Origin: Ichthyosporea sp. XGB-2017a
Lineage: Eukaryota > Opisthokonta > Ichthyosporea
Assembly (NCBI GenBank): GCA_002811675.1
Contig: PDIM01010287.1
Location: 1 to 49,069 of the forward strand
Direction of reading: 5' to 3'
Length of the DNA: 49,069 nt
Part shown: one piece after another, positions 1 through 8,673 of the stretch
Layout: each line of letters begins with the position of its first letter
How positions within the stretch are numbered: the stretch's first letter is position 1
The notes under the pieces: generated by a model
Databases searched by the model: none
Seen by the model: only the letters and a program-made list of their open reading frames with translations
Told to the model about the DNA's origin: nothing
Program-made: the position numbers and the translations under genes

Positions 1-54
1 GTTGTCACTTGTTGAATATTGCTTAAAAAACAGCCGTTCCACGGTACTACCAGT
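1..54 (+). repeat. boundary element copy 1 (GTTGTCACTT...CTACCAGT)
   Basis: First of twelve related elements. The left box GTTGTCACTT starts at base 1 and the right box TACTACCAGT ends at 54, with a variable middle. The window begins exactly at the left box, so the true upstream context is unknown. Function unknown; the family is treated in the findings. Confidence 0.75.
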
Positions 55-670
55 TGCTAAAGCTGCACCTAGGCGGCGGGCCGCCGGGAGTGCTTGGAAG
101 TACCAGTATCGCCACCACAAGAGTCCATATGATCAGCGATACGATGGTAGAGCTGTGAGTCTATCAGACTTAGATGTTGTACAGTGGTCTCCGTAGAGGC
201 CAAAATGGTTCGCTTAGTTCCATTTTGAGCCTCGTCGTTGTCCATTGTAGTACAGAACAAGGGTCCATGTGTACCTTTTTCCAAGCTTTTTCCAAAAAAA
301 CACTTTTGTCCTCACACGAGAAAACTTTCACTAATTTCACGACCAAAAATCCTCATTTTCGCGTCAAAAAAAGGCCATTTTTGACACTTTTTTTCCGTTT
401 TTTGACACTTTTTGGTCGAAAATCGCGATTTTTTGACAAAAAAAGGCCATTTTTTGCATTTTTTTGCCGATTTTTGGCATTTTCCAAAAAAAAAAAAAAG
501 TCCGTCACTTAAGAGCTATTTTTGGCCATTTTTGGCCATTTCGTCGATTGATCAAAACGAGCGTTTTTTGAGTTTTTTGGGTCAAATAGCCAAATTTTCC
601 TCATTTTCCAGGAAAATGACCAAAATTGACCGAAATTGACCAAAATTGATCAAAATGAGCGTTTTTGTAC
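55..670. other. noncoding, GC-rich patch then A/T homopolymer-rich degenerate repeats
   Basis: Bases 57-290 are clearly more GC-rich than the mitochondrial genes and contain a GGCGG/CCGCC hairpin near 73-86. Bases 290-660 are runs of A and T with degenerate repeats of TTTTTGGCCATTTTT and GACCAAAATT type. The open frames here are low-complexity and not gene-like. Whether this segment is mitochondrial or nuclear spacer is unclear. Confidence 0.6.
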
Positions 671-950
671 AAATAGTGTCGAAAATATCGACATCAATGT
701 ACCAAGTTGATTTTGGACAAATAGTGTCAAAAATATCGACATGAATTTACCAACTCCATTTTTACTGATGGACGAATAGTGTCGAAAATATCGACATCAA
801 TGTACCAAGTTGATTTTGTACAAATAGTGTCGAAAATATCGACATCAATGTACCAAGTTGATTTTGGACAAATAGTGTCAAAAATATCGACATGAATTTA
901 CCAACTCCATTTTTACTGATGGACGAATAGTGTCGAAAATATCGACATTA
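671..950 (+). repeat. higher-order tandem repeat, period about 151 bp
   Basis: Nearly two copies of a 151 bp unit, starting at 671 and 822. Each is made of two or three related subunits carrying the hairpin TGTCGA-AAATA-TCGACA followed by CATCAATGTACCAAG or CATGAATTTACCAAC. The six-base palindromic arm is perfect in several subunits and loses one pair in others. No coding content. Confidence 0.85.
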
Positions 951-954
951 TTCT

Positions 955-1400
955 GTGCATAATATTTTAGTTAAGATGGGTTGGGAGACCAAGAGACCCG
1001 GGCTTCTTTGCACAGTGGCTGATGGTTGGCACCAGAATGAGTGGTGCAAAAAAGAAATAAAATTAATCGTAATACCAATAATGTCGCGAGATTGCAAACT
1101 CGCCATCAGTGGCCATTATACTGTCTTTTTTTGGGTGAAATTAAGGATTTCATGCGATGAAATATATATTTACCGTTACATGCAATCACATATTAGTGCT
1201 GATCTTCTCTCTTTCTTGGCTGAGACCGGTTTTCAGGGTTAATAGGAGGCATGAAATATATATCTACCGCATATGGCGTAAGGGGAATTTAGTGGGTGGA
1301 TTAAGGTTATTAGGTGGTATGAAATATATATCTCCCACTACATGCAAAGAGAGGTAAAGTAGAGGTTCTGAGTGGGGTAGGATGGCATTTTGATGACCTT
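955..1400 (+). other. noncoding region with a branched RNA-like fold and a dispersed 20-30 bp repeat
   Basis: At 1019-1109 an outer stem CTGATGG/CCATCAG encloses hairpins GCACC/GGTGC (1029-1047) and GCGAG/CTCGC (1086-1103), a three-way-junction layout. Downstream, a motif beginning ATGAAATATATAT recurs near 1157, 1252 and 1319, each time followed by a T/C-ACC- or CCCAC-type tail. No convincing coding sequence. Confidence 0.5.
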
Positions 1401-1415
1401 GTTGAGCTGTGTCCT

Positions 1416-1467
1416 GTTGTCACTCAGAGATCAATGACTGTTTGAGAGGGCCTTGCATACTACCAGC
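1416..1467 (+). repeat. boundary element copy 2
   Basis: Left box GTTGTCACTC (one change from the usual box) and right box CATACTACCAG, with 34 bp between. It lies in noncoding DNA about 120 bp before the next copy. Confidence 0.75.
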
Positions 1468-1589
1468 TTTACCTTTTTAGGAATTGATTTTCATTTTATG
1501 GTTGATGTTAAATTTGAAAAATTCTTAGGTTGTTGTTAGTGTTTGAAAAGTTAAGCATCCTATCAAATTTATGGTTGTAAGTTTTTCCT

Positions 1590-1642
1590 GTTGTCACTTT
1601 GTGTTTGGTTTAGTTAAAGGATATTCCTTGTTTTCTACCAGT
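1590..1642 (+). repeat. boundary element copy 3
   Basis: Left box GTTGTCACTT, right box TTCTACCAGT, 35 bp between. The middle contains the small inverted repeat TTTAGTTAAA. It lies in noncoding DNA upstream of the first tRNA cluster. Confidence 0.75.
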
Positions 1643-1991
1643 TGTATAGTTAGTTATGTTGTGGTTGAATTAGGATTATTGTTGGGTTTTAATGGTTTTG
1701 TTATGTTTAGAAGTATTTAATGTTTGTGAGTGTTAATTTTATTGGGGTGTTTTAATAGACTTAATGATATTTATTTTATTTAGGCTTGTTAATTGGATTT
1801 AGTTTTGATAGACTTAGTAGTTTTTATTTTTAGGTTGTTAATTTTGGGATAGGGTATATTAATCATGTGGGTCTATTGTGTCAAAGTTTTCTTTGGTATA
1901 TATGTATTGAATTGACAAAGGTTTAGTGTTTTGACAATAAATTTATGTCATGCGTATGTCATGGGTGGTATGGACCCTTCTTGGGGGTAGT
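1643..1991. other. noncoding T/G-rich spacer
   Basis: T/G-rich DNA without an open reading frame or tRNA. A short similar phrase (TGATAGACTTAGTAGTTTTTATTTT-like, in part) appears twice near 1755 and 1805, hinting at an old local duplication. Nothing else seen. Confidence 0.5.
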
Positions 1992-2074
1992 GTCTGTATG
2001 TTGGAATTAGTAGACAAGTAGTATTCAAAATACTATGTTTTTATAACTTAAAGGTGCAAGTCCTTTTACAGATA
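1992..2074 (+). tRNA. trnL(caa): tRNA-Leu(CAA)
   Basis: Class II cloverleaf of 83 nt. Acceptor GTCTGTA/TACAGAT, anticodon stem TAGTA/TACTA with loop TTCAAAA, long variable arm, T-arm AAAGG-TGCAAGT-CCTTT. Closely similar in body to the two other Leu tRNAs at 14902 and 15000. Confidence 0.92.
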
Positions 2075-2096
2075 TAATTAGAGGATTCTCAGTTTA

Positions 2097-2167
2097 CTCA
2101 AGAAGCTCAAAAGGTAGAGCGAATTACTGAAAATGATTAGGTTGTAGGTTCAAGTCCTATCTTGGGT
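2097..2167 (+). tRNA. trnF(gaa): tRNA-Phe(GAA)
   Basis: Acceptor CTCAAGA/TCTTGGG, D-arm with AGGTAGAG, anticodon stem AATTA/TGATT with loop CTGAAAA, T-loop TTCAAGT. A second tRNA with anticodon GAA is at 22678. Confidence 0.9.
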
Positions 2168-2190
2168 AAGTAGTGGTTTTGAGGTGTAAA

Positions 2191-2262
2191 GTTTCTATAG
2201 TTTATTGGTTAGAACGCTCGGTTTTCAATTGAGAGAGACTGGTTCAATTCCAGTTAGAAACA
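2191..2262 (+). tRNA. trnE(ttc): tRNA-Glu(TTC)
   Basis: Acceptor GTTTCTA/TAGAAAC, anticodon stem CTCGG/TTGAG with loop TTTTCAA, T-arm CTGG-TTCAATT-CCAG. Directly followed by the 133 bp tandem repeats. Confidence 0.92.
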
Positions 2263-2314
2263 AGTATGTTATTATGAAATCTAGGTCTTTGATCCCATTA
2301 GAACTCAGTTGAGA

Positions 2315-2830
2315 TAAGTCATTGTTATTTAGTTTAATTTGTTTAATTTTCATTCAAATTAAACTTGAGATAAGATTTTACTATGTAAGTAAGAAGCAGT
2401 ATATTGATGTATGTTTTTCTTTTAGAGAAATGCATATAAACCAGTTTTCAAGTTAATAGTCATTTAGTTCAATTTGTTTATTTTTTATTCAGATATGATT
2501 AAATGATTATTAATTGTGTGAGTAGTGGGCAATATACAGATGCATGTTTTTCATGCAGGGAAATGTATATGTACCAGTTTCAAGTTAGTAGTCATTTAGT
2601 TTGATTTGTTTATTTTTTATTCAGATAGGGCTAAATGACTATTAACTAGGCGAGTAATGGGCAATATACAGATGCATGTTTTTCTTGTAGGGAAATGTAT
2701 ATATACCAGTTTTCAAGTTAGTAGTCATTTAGTTTGATTTGTTTATTTTTTATTCAGATAGGGCTAAATGACTATTAACTAGGCGAGTAATGGGCAATAT
2801 ACAGATGCATGTTTTTCTTTGAGAATTGCA
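2315..2830 (+). repeat. about four tandem units of 133 bp, each forming a long hairpin
   Basis: GTCATTTAGTT recurs near 2458, 2591 and 2725, with a diverged copy near 2320, giving a period of about 133 bp. In each good unit GTTAGTAGTCATTTAG is followed about 36 bp later by its near-perfect inverse CTAAATGACTATTAAC, a stem of about 16 bp. The units end with GGAAATGTATATATACCAG. The hairpin array lies just upstream of the nad3 cluster and may act in replication, recombination or transcription control. Confidence 0.85.
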
Positions 2831-2853
2831 CACAAATTAGAATTTCCAAGTTG

Positions 2854-2906
2854 GTTGTCACTTGTTTATTGTGTAGCAGTCAAGCTCTTTCTTGATTACT
2901 ACCAGT
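2854..2906 (+). repeat. boundary element copy 4 (before nad3 cluster)
   Basis: GTTGTCACTT and ATTACTACCAGT with 35 bp between. The middle has a TCAAG/CTTGA hairpin. It heads the nad3-nad2-ccmF cluster. A T-arm-like segment, AAAGGTTCGATTCCTTT, follows at about 2926-2942. Confidence 0.82.
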
Positions 2907-2950
2907 TAGATAATTAACTTAGGATAAAGGTTCGATTCCTTTATGTGTGA

Positions 2951-3035
2951 AGCTGGTAGTGCGAAAAACTTGTGTATCTTAGTTTTAAAGTGTAAATTTT
3001 TTGGAGAGCATTGGTTTGAAGTCCAATTAAAACTT
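2951..3035 (+). ncRNA. 85-nt tRNA-like repeat, copy A, upstream of nad3
   Basis: This 85-base segment is repeated without gaps at 23446-23530 with about 12 differences. Both copies keep a T-arm-like hairpin ATTGG/CCAAT with an 8-base loop. The outer stem changes in a compensating way in places (GAAG/CTTC here, AGCT/AGCT there). An alternative inner stem AGTTTTA/TAAAACT (2981-2987 with 3028-3034) makes an acceptor plus T-arm minihelix. No good anticodon is seen. Each copy lies directly before a protein gene (nad3, rps4), so a processing signal is the best guess. Confidence 0.55.
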
Positions 3036-3045
3036 CTTTTTTTAG

Positions 3046-3399
3046 ATGTTAGATTATTCTGGTGTTTTAATTGTTTTTTTTTTAAGCGTAATTATATGTT
3101 TAGTGTTGGTGATATTATCTTTGGTTTTGGCTGTACAGGATTTGGATTCTGAAAAAGTATCTGCTTATGAGTGTGGTTTTGATCCTTTTAATGATGCAAG
3201 ACAACCTTTTCAGGTTAGATTCTTTTTAGTACGAATTTTGTTTATCATTTTTGATTTGGAGATATCTTTTTTATTTCCTTGATCTGTGGTTTTAGGTCAA
3301 ATCTCTGTTTGAGGTTATTGAACTATGGTTGTTTTTTTAGTAGTATTGACTTTGGGTTTGTTTTATGAGTGAGTTAAAGGTCGTTTAGAATGAGATTAA
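3046..3399 (+). CDS. nad3: NADH dehydrogenase subunit 3
   Basis: Mitochondrial complex I membrane subunit of 117 aa with three hydrophobic helices. It shows the family core AYECGFDPF, then RFFLV and [15 protein letters not shown]. Four in-frame TGA codons (3280 onward) fall at Trp positions such as the W of FLFPW, so UGA is sense. A CGA (in RFFLV-x-ILFII) and a CGT (in KG-x-LEW) stand where small residues (Gly/Ala) are normal. The gene overlaps the start of nad2. Confidence 0.95.
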
Positions 3400-4883
3400 T
3401 GGATAGTTTTATTTTTGTTCTTTCAGACTTATATTTCTTTTCTTTTTTAGTAATCTTTATGGTTACAGGAAGTTTTATTGAATCAAGTTCGCGTAGGGTT
3501 GTATCTACTTTTACATATTATTTTAAGTTTTTGTGTCTTTTATGTTATTATTTTTTTGTATCATTTCAGTTGTTTCCCATGAGTAAAGTAGTTTTATTTT
3601 TTAATGGTTTAGTCATGGTTAGCTCTTTTGTTTTATTTTTTAAGTTACTTATATTGTTTTTATGTATCTTGATAGTTTTTTTATCAAGACAATATATATT
3701 AAGTTCTTTTTATTATATTTATGAATTTTATGTTTTATTAGCTTTTAGTTTGTTGCGTATGGTGCTTTTAGTAGTTGCTAATGATTTATTGTTGATATAT
3801 TTATCTATTGAGTTGATGAGTTTATCTTTTTATGTTTTATCTTCTTCTATTAGAAGTTCTGAGTTTAGTACAGAAGCTGGGTTAAAGTATTTCATTTTAG
3901 GTGCTTTATCTTCTGGGTTTTTGTTATTTGGATTTTCTTTGTTGTACCGTTTTTTAGGAACTACGTCTGGTTTAGATATTTATATGGTATTTAATCGTAG
4001 TGTTTTTAGTAGTTTAGGAATTATGTTGGGTTTTGTATTGGTGTTAGTTGCTTTGTTTTTTAAGTTGGCTATAGTGCCTTTTCATGTTTGGGTTCCTGAT
4101 GTTTATGAGGGTTCTCCTATGTTGATTACAGCTTATTTTTCTATTGTTCCTAAGGTGGTTGTTTTTTGTGTTTTAATTAAGTTATTTTTTTTTTTAATTG
4201 GTGATAGTTTTTATTATTTGGAGTTGATATTTTGCTTGTCTTCTTTTTTGTCTATTTTCATTGGTTCTGTAGGTGCTTTTAATCAATCTAAGATTAAGAG
4301 GTTATTTTCTTATAGTGCTATAGGACATGGTGGTTACATTTTATTAGGCTTATTATTAAATTCATATTTTGGAGTTTGTATGTTGATAGTATATTTGTTA
4401 ACTTATTTGATTATGGTAATTTGTTTATTTGTTGTATTATTATCTTTAAAAAAGAAATTAAGTGGTTATAGTGTTTACTATGTTGTAGAGTTAGTAGGAC
4501 TAAATTTGTCGTATATGGTTTTGGGTTGATCTTTGATTTTTTGTTTAATGTCTATGGCAGGAATTCCTCCTTTAGTAGGTTTTTTACGTAAATTCTTAAT
4601 GTTTTATCATTTGATTCGAAAAGGTTGATATTTTTATTCTGTAGTTGTTATTTTGTTGTCTGTAATACGGGTAATTTATTATATTAGATTGGTTAGATAT
4701 ATAGTGTTTAAAGATTTAAAGGTATTTATGTATAAAAGGTTTATAGATATTTTAGATCCGTATTTAGTGTTGGACTTAAGCAGATCGTTGTTGTTGGGAT
4801 CTTCTTTATGATTAATTTTGTCTTTAATGTTTTTTTCTTCTTTAGTAATAGAGGTACCATTGTATTTGGTTTTTTACTTTTAA
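3390..4883 (+). CDS. nad2: NADH dehydrogenase subunit 2
   Basis: Complex I proton-pumping subunit, 497 aa, polytopic. Core signatures: VANDLLLIYLSIELMSLSFY, FKLAIVPFHVWVPDVYEGSP, and KRLFSYSAIGHGGY. TGA is Trp at several sites (for example 4527 and 4626). CGT at 3756, 3948 and 4587 fits Gly in the contexts L-x-M before the NDLL motif, LLY-x-FLGTT and FL-x-KF. AGG is Arg in KRLFSYS. The start could be 3390 or the in-frame ATG at 3399; either overlaps nad3. Confidence 0.95.
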
Positions 4884-6269
4884 GTGTGATATTTAGGGTT
4901 TTTATTTATTTTTATTAGTTTGAGAGACTTTTCTGTGTTGATCTTTTTTTTTTGTATTTATTTCAGTTTATTGGTATTTTCTTTTTTAAATACTAGTAGT
5001 TGTGACTTAGTGGTTGTTGAAAGTTCTGAGGTAGAGGATATTTTATTGTATAAGTTAGGTTCTTTGTGAAGTGCAGGTGATCGTTCTTTTTTTTTCTTTT
5101 GTTTTATATTGGTTTTAGCATTAATGTGAGTGGAGTTAAGATTTGATGTTATTTTTATTGTCTTTTTTTTGTTGTTTTTTTTTGTTTGTTTTGATGTTAG
5201 TTTAAAAGGTTATATGTGAGAAGTTGGAGAGCGTTTGTCTGTAGCTTTACAAGATTTATTATTAGTAATTCATCCTCCAATTTTATATGTGGGAGTTGTA
5301 TGTTCATTAATTATTTTGTGAAGTAATTTATCATTGAAAAGAGTGTGGTCTTTAATATCATTTGGCATTTTTTTACGAAGTTATTGAGCTTATTATGAGC
5401 TAGGATGACGGGGGTGATGGTTTTGAGATCCTGTAGAGAATATTTCTTTGGTTTATTGATTGGTGGTAATGCTATTATTGCATGTTAGGGTGTTTTGGAA
5501 AAGGCAAATAATAATTTTATTATTATTCTTTTTTGTTTTATTGGGAACATTTTTTGTTAGGGCTCGATTTTTAAATTCTGTGCATTCTTTTGTTAATGAA
5601 TCAATAAAAAATGAAGTTTTTTTCTTCTTTTTTTCTTTTATTAGCTTAGTTTTGTTTTTTATGTTTCTTAAAGTTTATAGGTTGAATTTTTGAAGCTTTG
5701 TAAATTCTTTGTTTTTCTTTGAACTATTTTTTTTATTGTTTTTATTTTTAGTAGTAATTAGCATTTATGGTGCTTGAGTTGTGGGTCGCTTTTTTTTTAA
5801 TTTGTTTTTGTCTTTCTTTATATTTAGTTTGGCTTTTGAGCTTTGAATATATTCTGTTTTTAGGCAAGTGCATTTGAAATTTTTATTATTAGTGTGAGTT
5901 GTTTGTTTAATTTATGATTTTCAACAATCTTTTTTTGATTTGGTTTCTTTGGGTGAAGTATGTGATGTTATGGGTTTAAATTGGTTAATTGCTTATTGTC
6001 GGTGGTTAGATGCTAAAGGGTTTAAGTCTTTTTTTTTAGGTTTAGTATGAGGTTTGGGCTTGGAAAGTTTTGATTATATTTTGTTATTTAAAAATTATCA
6101 TTATGTTTCAGGTAGTTTTAACTTGAAACCAGTAGTGTTATCTTCATTTTGATCAAACCTATATTTGGTTATGGGAGATGGCAATTTGTTGACTCGTTTT
6201 AGTTTAAAGGTTATATTTAGTCCTTGGTTTGTTTTTTTATGAGTGATTTGATTTGCTTCTTTTTTTTAA
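4884..6269 (+). CDS. ccmF: cytochrome c maturation protein CcmF (haem lyase subunit)
   Basis: Polytopic inner-membrane subunit of the bacterial-type (system I) cytochrome c maturation machinery. About 461 aa in one frame with UGA as Trp. It contains the haem-handling WWD domain: ELGW-x-GWWFWDPVEN at about 5397-5438, with CGG (5409) at the x, which is Gly in other CcmF proteins. No ATG near the start: the frame opens directly after the nad2 stop with GTG at 4884, so the start is uncertain. ccmC is at 27478, so at least two Ccm components are mitochondrially encoded. Confidence 0.9.
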
Positions 6270-6289
6270 GAGATATAGTATGTAATTCA

Positions 6290-6344
6290 GTTGTCACTTG
6301 TTGATTGATTAAATCCTTGGACAGGATCCTTGAGTACTACCAGT
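6290..6344 (+). repeat. boundary element copy 5 (ccmF / rpl16)
   Basis: Left box GTTGTCACTT, right box TACTACCAGT, 37 bp between, with a perfect ATCCT-TGGAC-AGGAT hairpin. It separates the ccmF end from the rpl16 cluster in a gap with no tRNA. Confidence 0.85.
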
Positions 6345-6411
6345 TTAATAGTAGTATTTTTTTAGTTGAAGAGCTTTTAAGTGAGATTCTTAAGGTTCTA
6401 TTATTTATATT

Positions 6412-6861
6412 ATGGCTAGGTTATTAAGTCCTAGAAGAAGGAAATATTTGAAAAGTCATAAACCATTTGTTAGGCCTCAAATTTATTTGGATTTAAATTC
6501 CACTTATTCTAATCGTGTGAGTGATTTAGGTTTGTTAGTGGTAAAAGGGGGTGTTTTATCAAATAGAGAAATTAAAAGTATGTATTTAATGTTGAGTAAG
6601 AGTTTTAAAAAAAATGTTTGTATTGATTTAAGTGTTTTTCCTGATATACCTTTAACATCTAAGCGTAGTGAAGTTAGAATGGGGAAAGGTAAGCGTAAGT
6701 TAGATTCATGAGTTACTAGGGTTAATCGTGGTAAAGTTATATTTAAATTAAGAGTTATTCGTGATATGACTGTAAAACATTTTGAAACTTTGAATTCTTG
6801 TATATATAAGAGTTCTTTATTATTAAAAGTTGTTAGGTTGAATTATGCATTTTCAAAGTAA
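6412..6861 (+). CDS. rpl16: ribosomal protein L16
   Basis: Large-subunit ribosomal protein, 149 aa, near usual length. The hallmark EVRMGKGK is followed by CGT (6694), where L16 has Gly (GKGKG), then an in-frame TGA giving the W of the WV motif. AGA encodes the invariant Arg of VRMGKG. It overlaps rpl2 by 17 bases. The order rpl16-rpl2 is inverted relative to the bacterial S10 operon, so the cluster has been rearranged. Confidence 0.93.
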
Positions 6862-7393
6862 AGGTAGAAATAATCAAGGAAAAATTACTTGTAGACATAG
6901 ACGTGGTCGTAATAAAAAAGTTTATAAGTCAGTTTTGATAAATTCAGTGGGTTATTTTAAAGTAGAACGGTTTGTTCATAATTCTTTTACTGGGTTAAAC
7001 TTAATGGTTTTGACTAAAGTTGGTAATGCTGGGATAAGATATTTGTATCCTCATATAAAAGATGTTATTTTAGGTTCTGTTATAAGAATTGGTAATCATT
7101 CTCATTTGTTGAATGGTGATAGATCTTATTTGGGTAATCGTGTTAAAGGAATGATGTTTTGTTGTGTTGGTCCTGTGCATAAGTCAATGTTATTTAGGTC
7201 TTCAGGAGTTAGTTGTGTTATTCAGGGGTTTATTCATGATAAAGTTGTTGTTAGGTGTGGTAAGAGGATTTTTGTTTTTCCTAGTTTTTGGTGGCGTACT
7301 GTAGGAAAAGTAGTAAGTAATGCTTTGTTATTAAGATTTAGATTAGCTCGTGATAGAAGAAATTTGGGTTGAAGACCAGTTGTTAGAGGAGAA

Positions 7394-7426
<33 letters not shown>

Positions 7427-7498
7427 AGAACTAGAGGTGGTAAGCATCCAAAGACAAAGTGGGGTAAGTTAGCCAAGTTTCAGCATTTAGGTCAATAG
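6845..7498 (+). CDS. rpl2: ribosomal protein L2
   Basis: Large-subunit protein near the peptidyl-transferase centre, 217 aa. N-terminal GRNNQGKIT then RHR-x-G-x-NKK, where both x are CGT (6902 and 6908) at the universal Gly sites of RHRGGGHK, while the flanking invariant Arg residues are AGA. The C-terminus has the conserved [11 protein letters not shown] and KHPKTKWGK. One TGA is Trp. The last nine bases overlap trnI. Confidence 0.95.
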
Positions 7499-7560
7499 CT
7501 TAAGGGTTAAAGCGTATCATTGATAATGGTGAGATTCAGAGTTCAAATCTCTGTTGGCCT
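7490..7560 (+). tRNA. trnI(gat): tRNA-Ile(GAT)
   Basis: Acceptor GGTCAAT/GTTGGCC, anticodon stem TATCA/TGGTG with loop TTGATAA, T-arm AGAG-TTCAAAT-CTCT. Its first nine bases are the end of rpl2. Confidence 0.92.
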
Positions 7561-7582
7561 AATGATTTTTTGTTTTTATATA

Positions 7583-7656
7583 GGTGAGGTAGCATAATTG
7601 GTAAATGTGATTGTTTGCAAAGCAATTAAATGTAGGTTCGAGTCCTATTCTCACTT
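7583..7656 (+). tRNA. trnC(gca): tRNA-Cys(GCA)
   Basis: Acceptor GGTGAGG/TCTCACT, anticodon stem ATTGT/GCAAT with loop TTGCAAA, T-arm GTAGG-TTCGAGT-CCTAT. Confidence 0.9.
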
Positions 7657-7658
7657 TT

Positions 7659-7729
7659 GGTATTATAGTTTAAGGGTAAAATTTTGGTTTCATGCACTGA
7701 AGATACAAGTTCAAGTCTTGTTAGTACCA
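7659..7729 (+). tRNA. tRNA with CAT anticodon (Met, or Ile if lysidine-modified)
   Basis: Acceptor GGTATTA/TAGTACC with normal G1-C72, anticodon stem TTGGT/ACTGA and loop TTCATGC, T-arm ACAAG-TTCAAGT-CTTGT. It is one of three CAT tRNAs (also 14106 and 28179). The normal first pair argues against initiator. Confidence 0.85.
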
Positions 7730-7800
7730 AGTTTTCTTTTTTTAGTGAAGTTTATACTTCGTTATAATATTGTTAGTATATTAGAGTTAATTTGTTTATT

Positions 7801-8025
7801 ATGTTGCAAAGTGCAAAATTGGTAGGAGCTGGATTGGCTACTATTGGGTTGGCTCGAGCAGGAGTTGGAGTAGGAACAGTGTTTGCTGCTTTAATTAATG
7901 CTACAGCTAGAAACCCATCTTTAAAAGCTCAGTTGTTTTCTTATGCTATTTTACGATTTAGTATTACAGAAGCAGTTGGTTTGTTTGCTTTAATGATGGC
8001 TTTCTTGATCTTATATGCTTTTTAG
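7801..8025 (+). CDS. atp9: ATP synthase subunit c
   Basis: F0 proteolipid of 74 aa, two helices with the ion-binding Glu in [15 protein letters not shown]. The loop ATARNPSL has AGA for the invariant Arg. CGA at 7855 replaces the Gly of LAGAGVGVG and CGA at 7954 the Gly of ILGF. Both sites are Gly in essentially all mitochondrial subunit c proteins, so this small protein is a clean test of the CGN code. Confidence 0.97.
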   Translation: MLQSAKLVGAGLATIGLARAGVGVGTVFAALINATARNPSLKAQLFSYAILRFSITEAVGLFALMMAFLILYAF

Positions 8026-8067
8026 TTAAGATTTTTTGGTTTTGTTTTTATTAACAAATTCCAATCC

Positions 8068-8138
8068 ACATATATAGTTTAAAGGTAGAATATTTGTTTT
8101 CCACACAAAGGGTATGGGTTCGATTCCCATTATATGTA
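8068..8138 (+). tRNA. trnG(tcc): tRNA-Gly(TCC)
   Basis: 71 nt. Acceptor ACATATA/TATATGT with discriminator A, D-arm TAGTTTAAAGGTAGAAT, anticodon stem TTTGT/ACAAA with loop TTTCCAC, T-arm ATGGG-TTCGATT-CCCAT. It reads GGN. It is the apparent parent of the UCG tRNA at 14183: same length, same anticodon stem, almost the same D-arm. Confidence 0.95.
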
Positions 8139-8140
8139 TA

Positions 8141-8212
8141 AAGGAAATAGCTCAATGGTAGAGCAGTAGTCTTCAAAATTATTGGTTAAGTGTTCAAGTC
8201 ACTTTTTCCTTG
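8141..8212 (+). tRNA. trnW(tca): tRNA-Trp(TCA)
   Basis: Perfect acceptor AAGGAAA/TTTCCTT, anticodon stem GTAGT/ATTAT with loop CTTCAAA, T-arm AAGTG-TTCAAGT-CACTT. The UCA anticodon reads both UGA and UGG, matching the many in-frame TGA codons at Trp positions. Confidence 0.95.
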
Positions 8213-8216
8213 ATTC

Positions 8217-8291
8217 GGTAGCAGTAGTTTAAGTGGTTAAAATTTTTGTTTGTGGTGCGAAAGAGTAAAGGTTCAAGTCCTTTCTGTTACC
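8217..8291 (+). tRNA. trnH(gtg): tRNA-His(GTG)
   Basis: Eight-pair acceptor GGTAGCAG/CTGTTACC, as expected of tRNA-His with its extra G-1 to C73 pair. Anticodon stem TTTGT/GCGAA with loop TTGTGGT, T-arm AAAGG-TTCAAGT-CCTTT. Confidence 0.93.
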
Positions 8292-8299
8292 TTTGTTTT

Positions 8300-8620
8300 A
8301 TGCCTCAATCAGACGTATTGATGTTTTTCTCTCAGTATTTTTGGTTAGTGTTAACTTTTTTTTTTTTTATTGTTTTGTTGTCAAATATAGTTTTGCCTAA
8401 ATTAGCAAATTTGTTTTTCATTAGAAGTAAATTGCAAGGTGAAGCTGTTTTGGGTGCACAGTCAAAAGAGAGTAAAAATTTGCCTTCTACAAGTTATGTG
8501 AGCTCTGTGTTTCGAGGAATTCGTTTTAATGAATTTAATAGAAGTGCTGTAAGTGTAACAGAGTTGTCAGATGTGGATAGCAATTATTTAGAGTTTGTAA
8601 GTCATTATATGTCTAAGTAG
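8300..8620 (+). CDS. atp8: ATP synthase subunit 8
   Basis: F0 subunit of 106 aa. The start MPQSDVLMFFSQYFWL is the classic MPQ...QYFWL signature, followed by one membrane helix and an LPKL motif. A charged C-terminal tail extends beyond the usual metazoan length, as in protists. ATG at 8300 follows trnH by 8 bases. Confidence 0.92.
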   Translation: MPQSDVLMFFSQYFWLVLTFFFFIVLLSNIVLPKLANLFFIRSKLQGEAVLGAQSKESKNLPSTSYVSSVFRGIRFNEFNRSAVSVTELSDVDSNYLEFVSHYMSK

Positions 8621-8673
8621 TTGTAAATAGTTAGTTTTTTATGTTAGTCTATTGTTTATAGTGATAAAAATTT

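Noticed and set aside
174-1357. Short open frames in the first 1.4 kb.
   Set aside because: They translate homopolymer and tandem-repeat DNA and show no domain or codon pattern.
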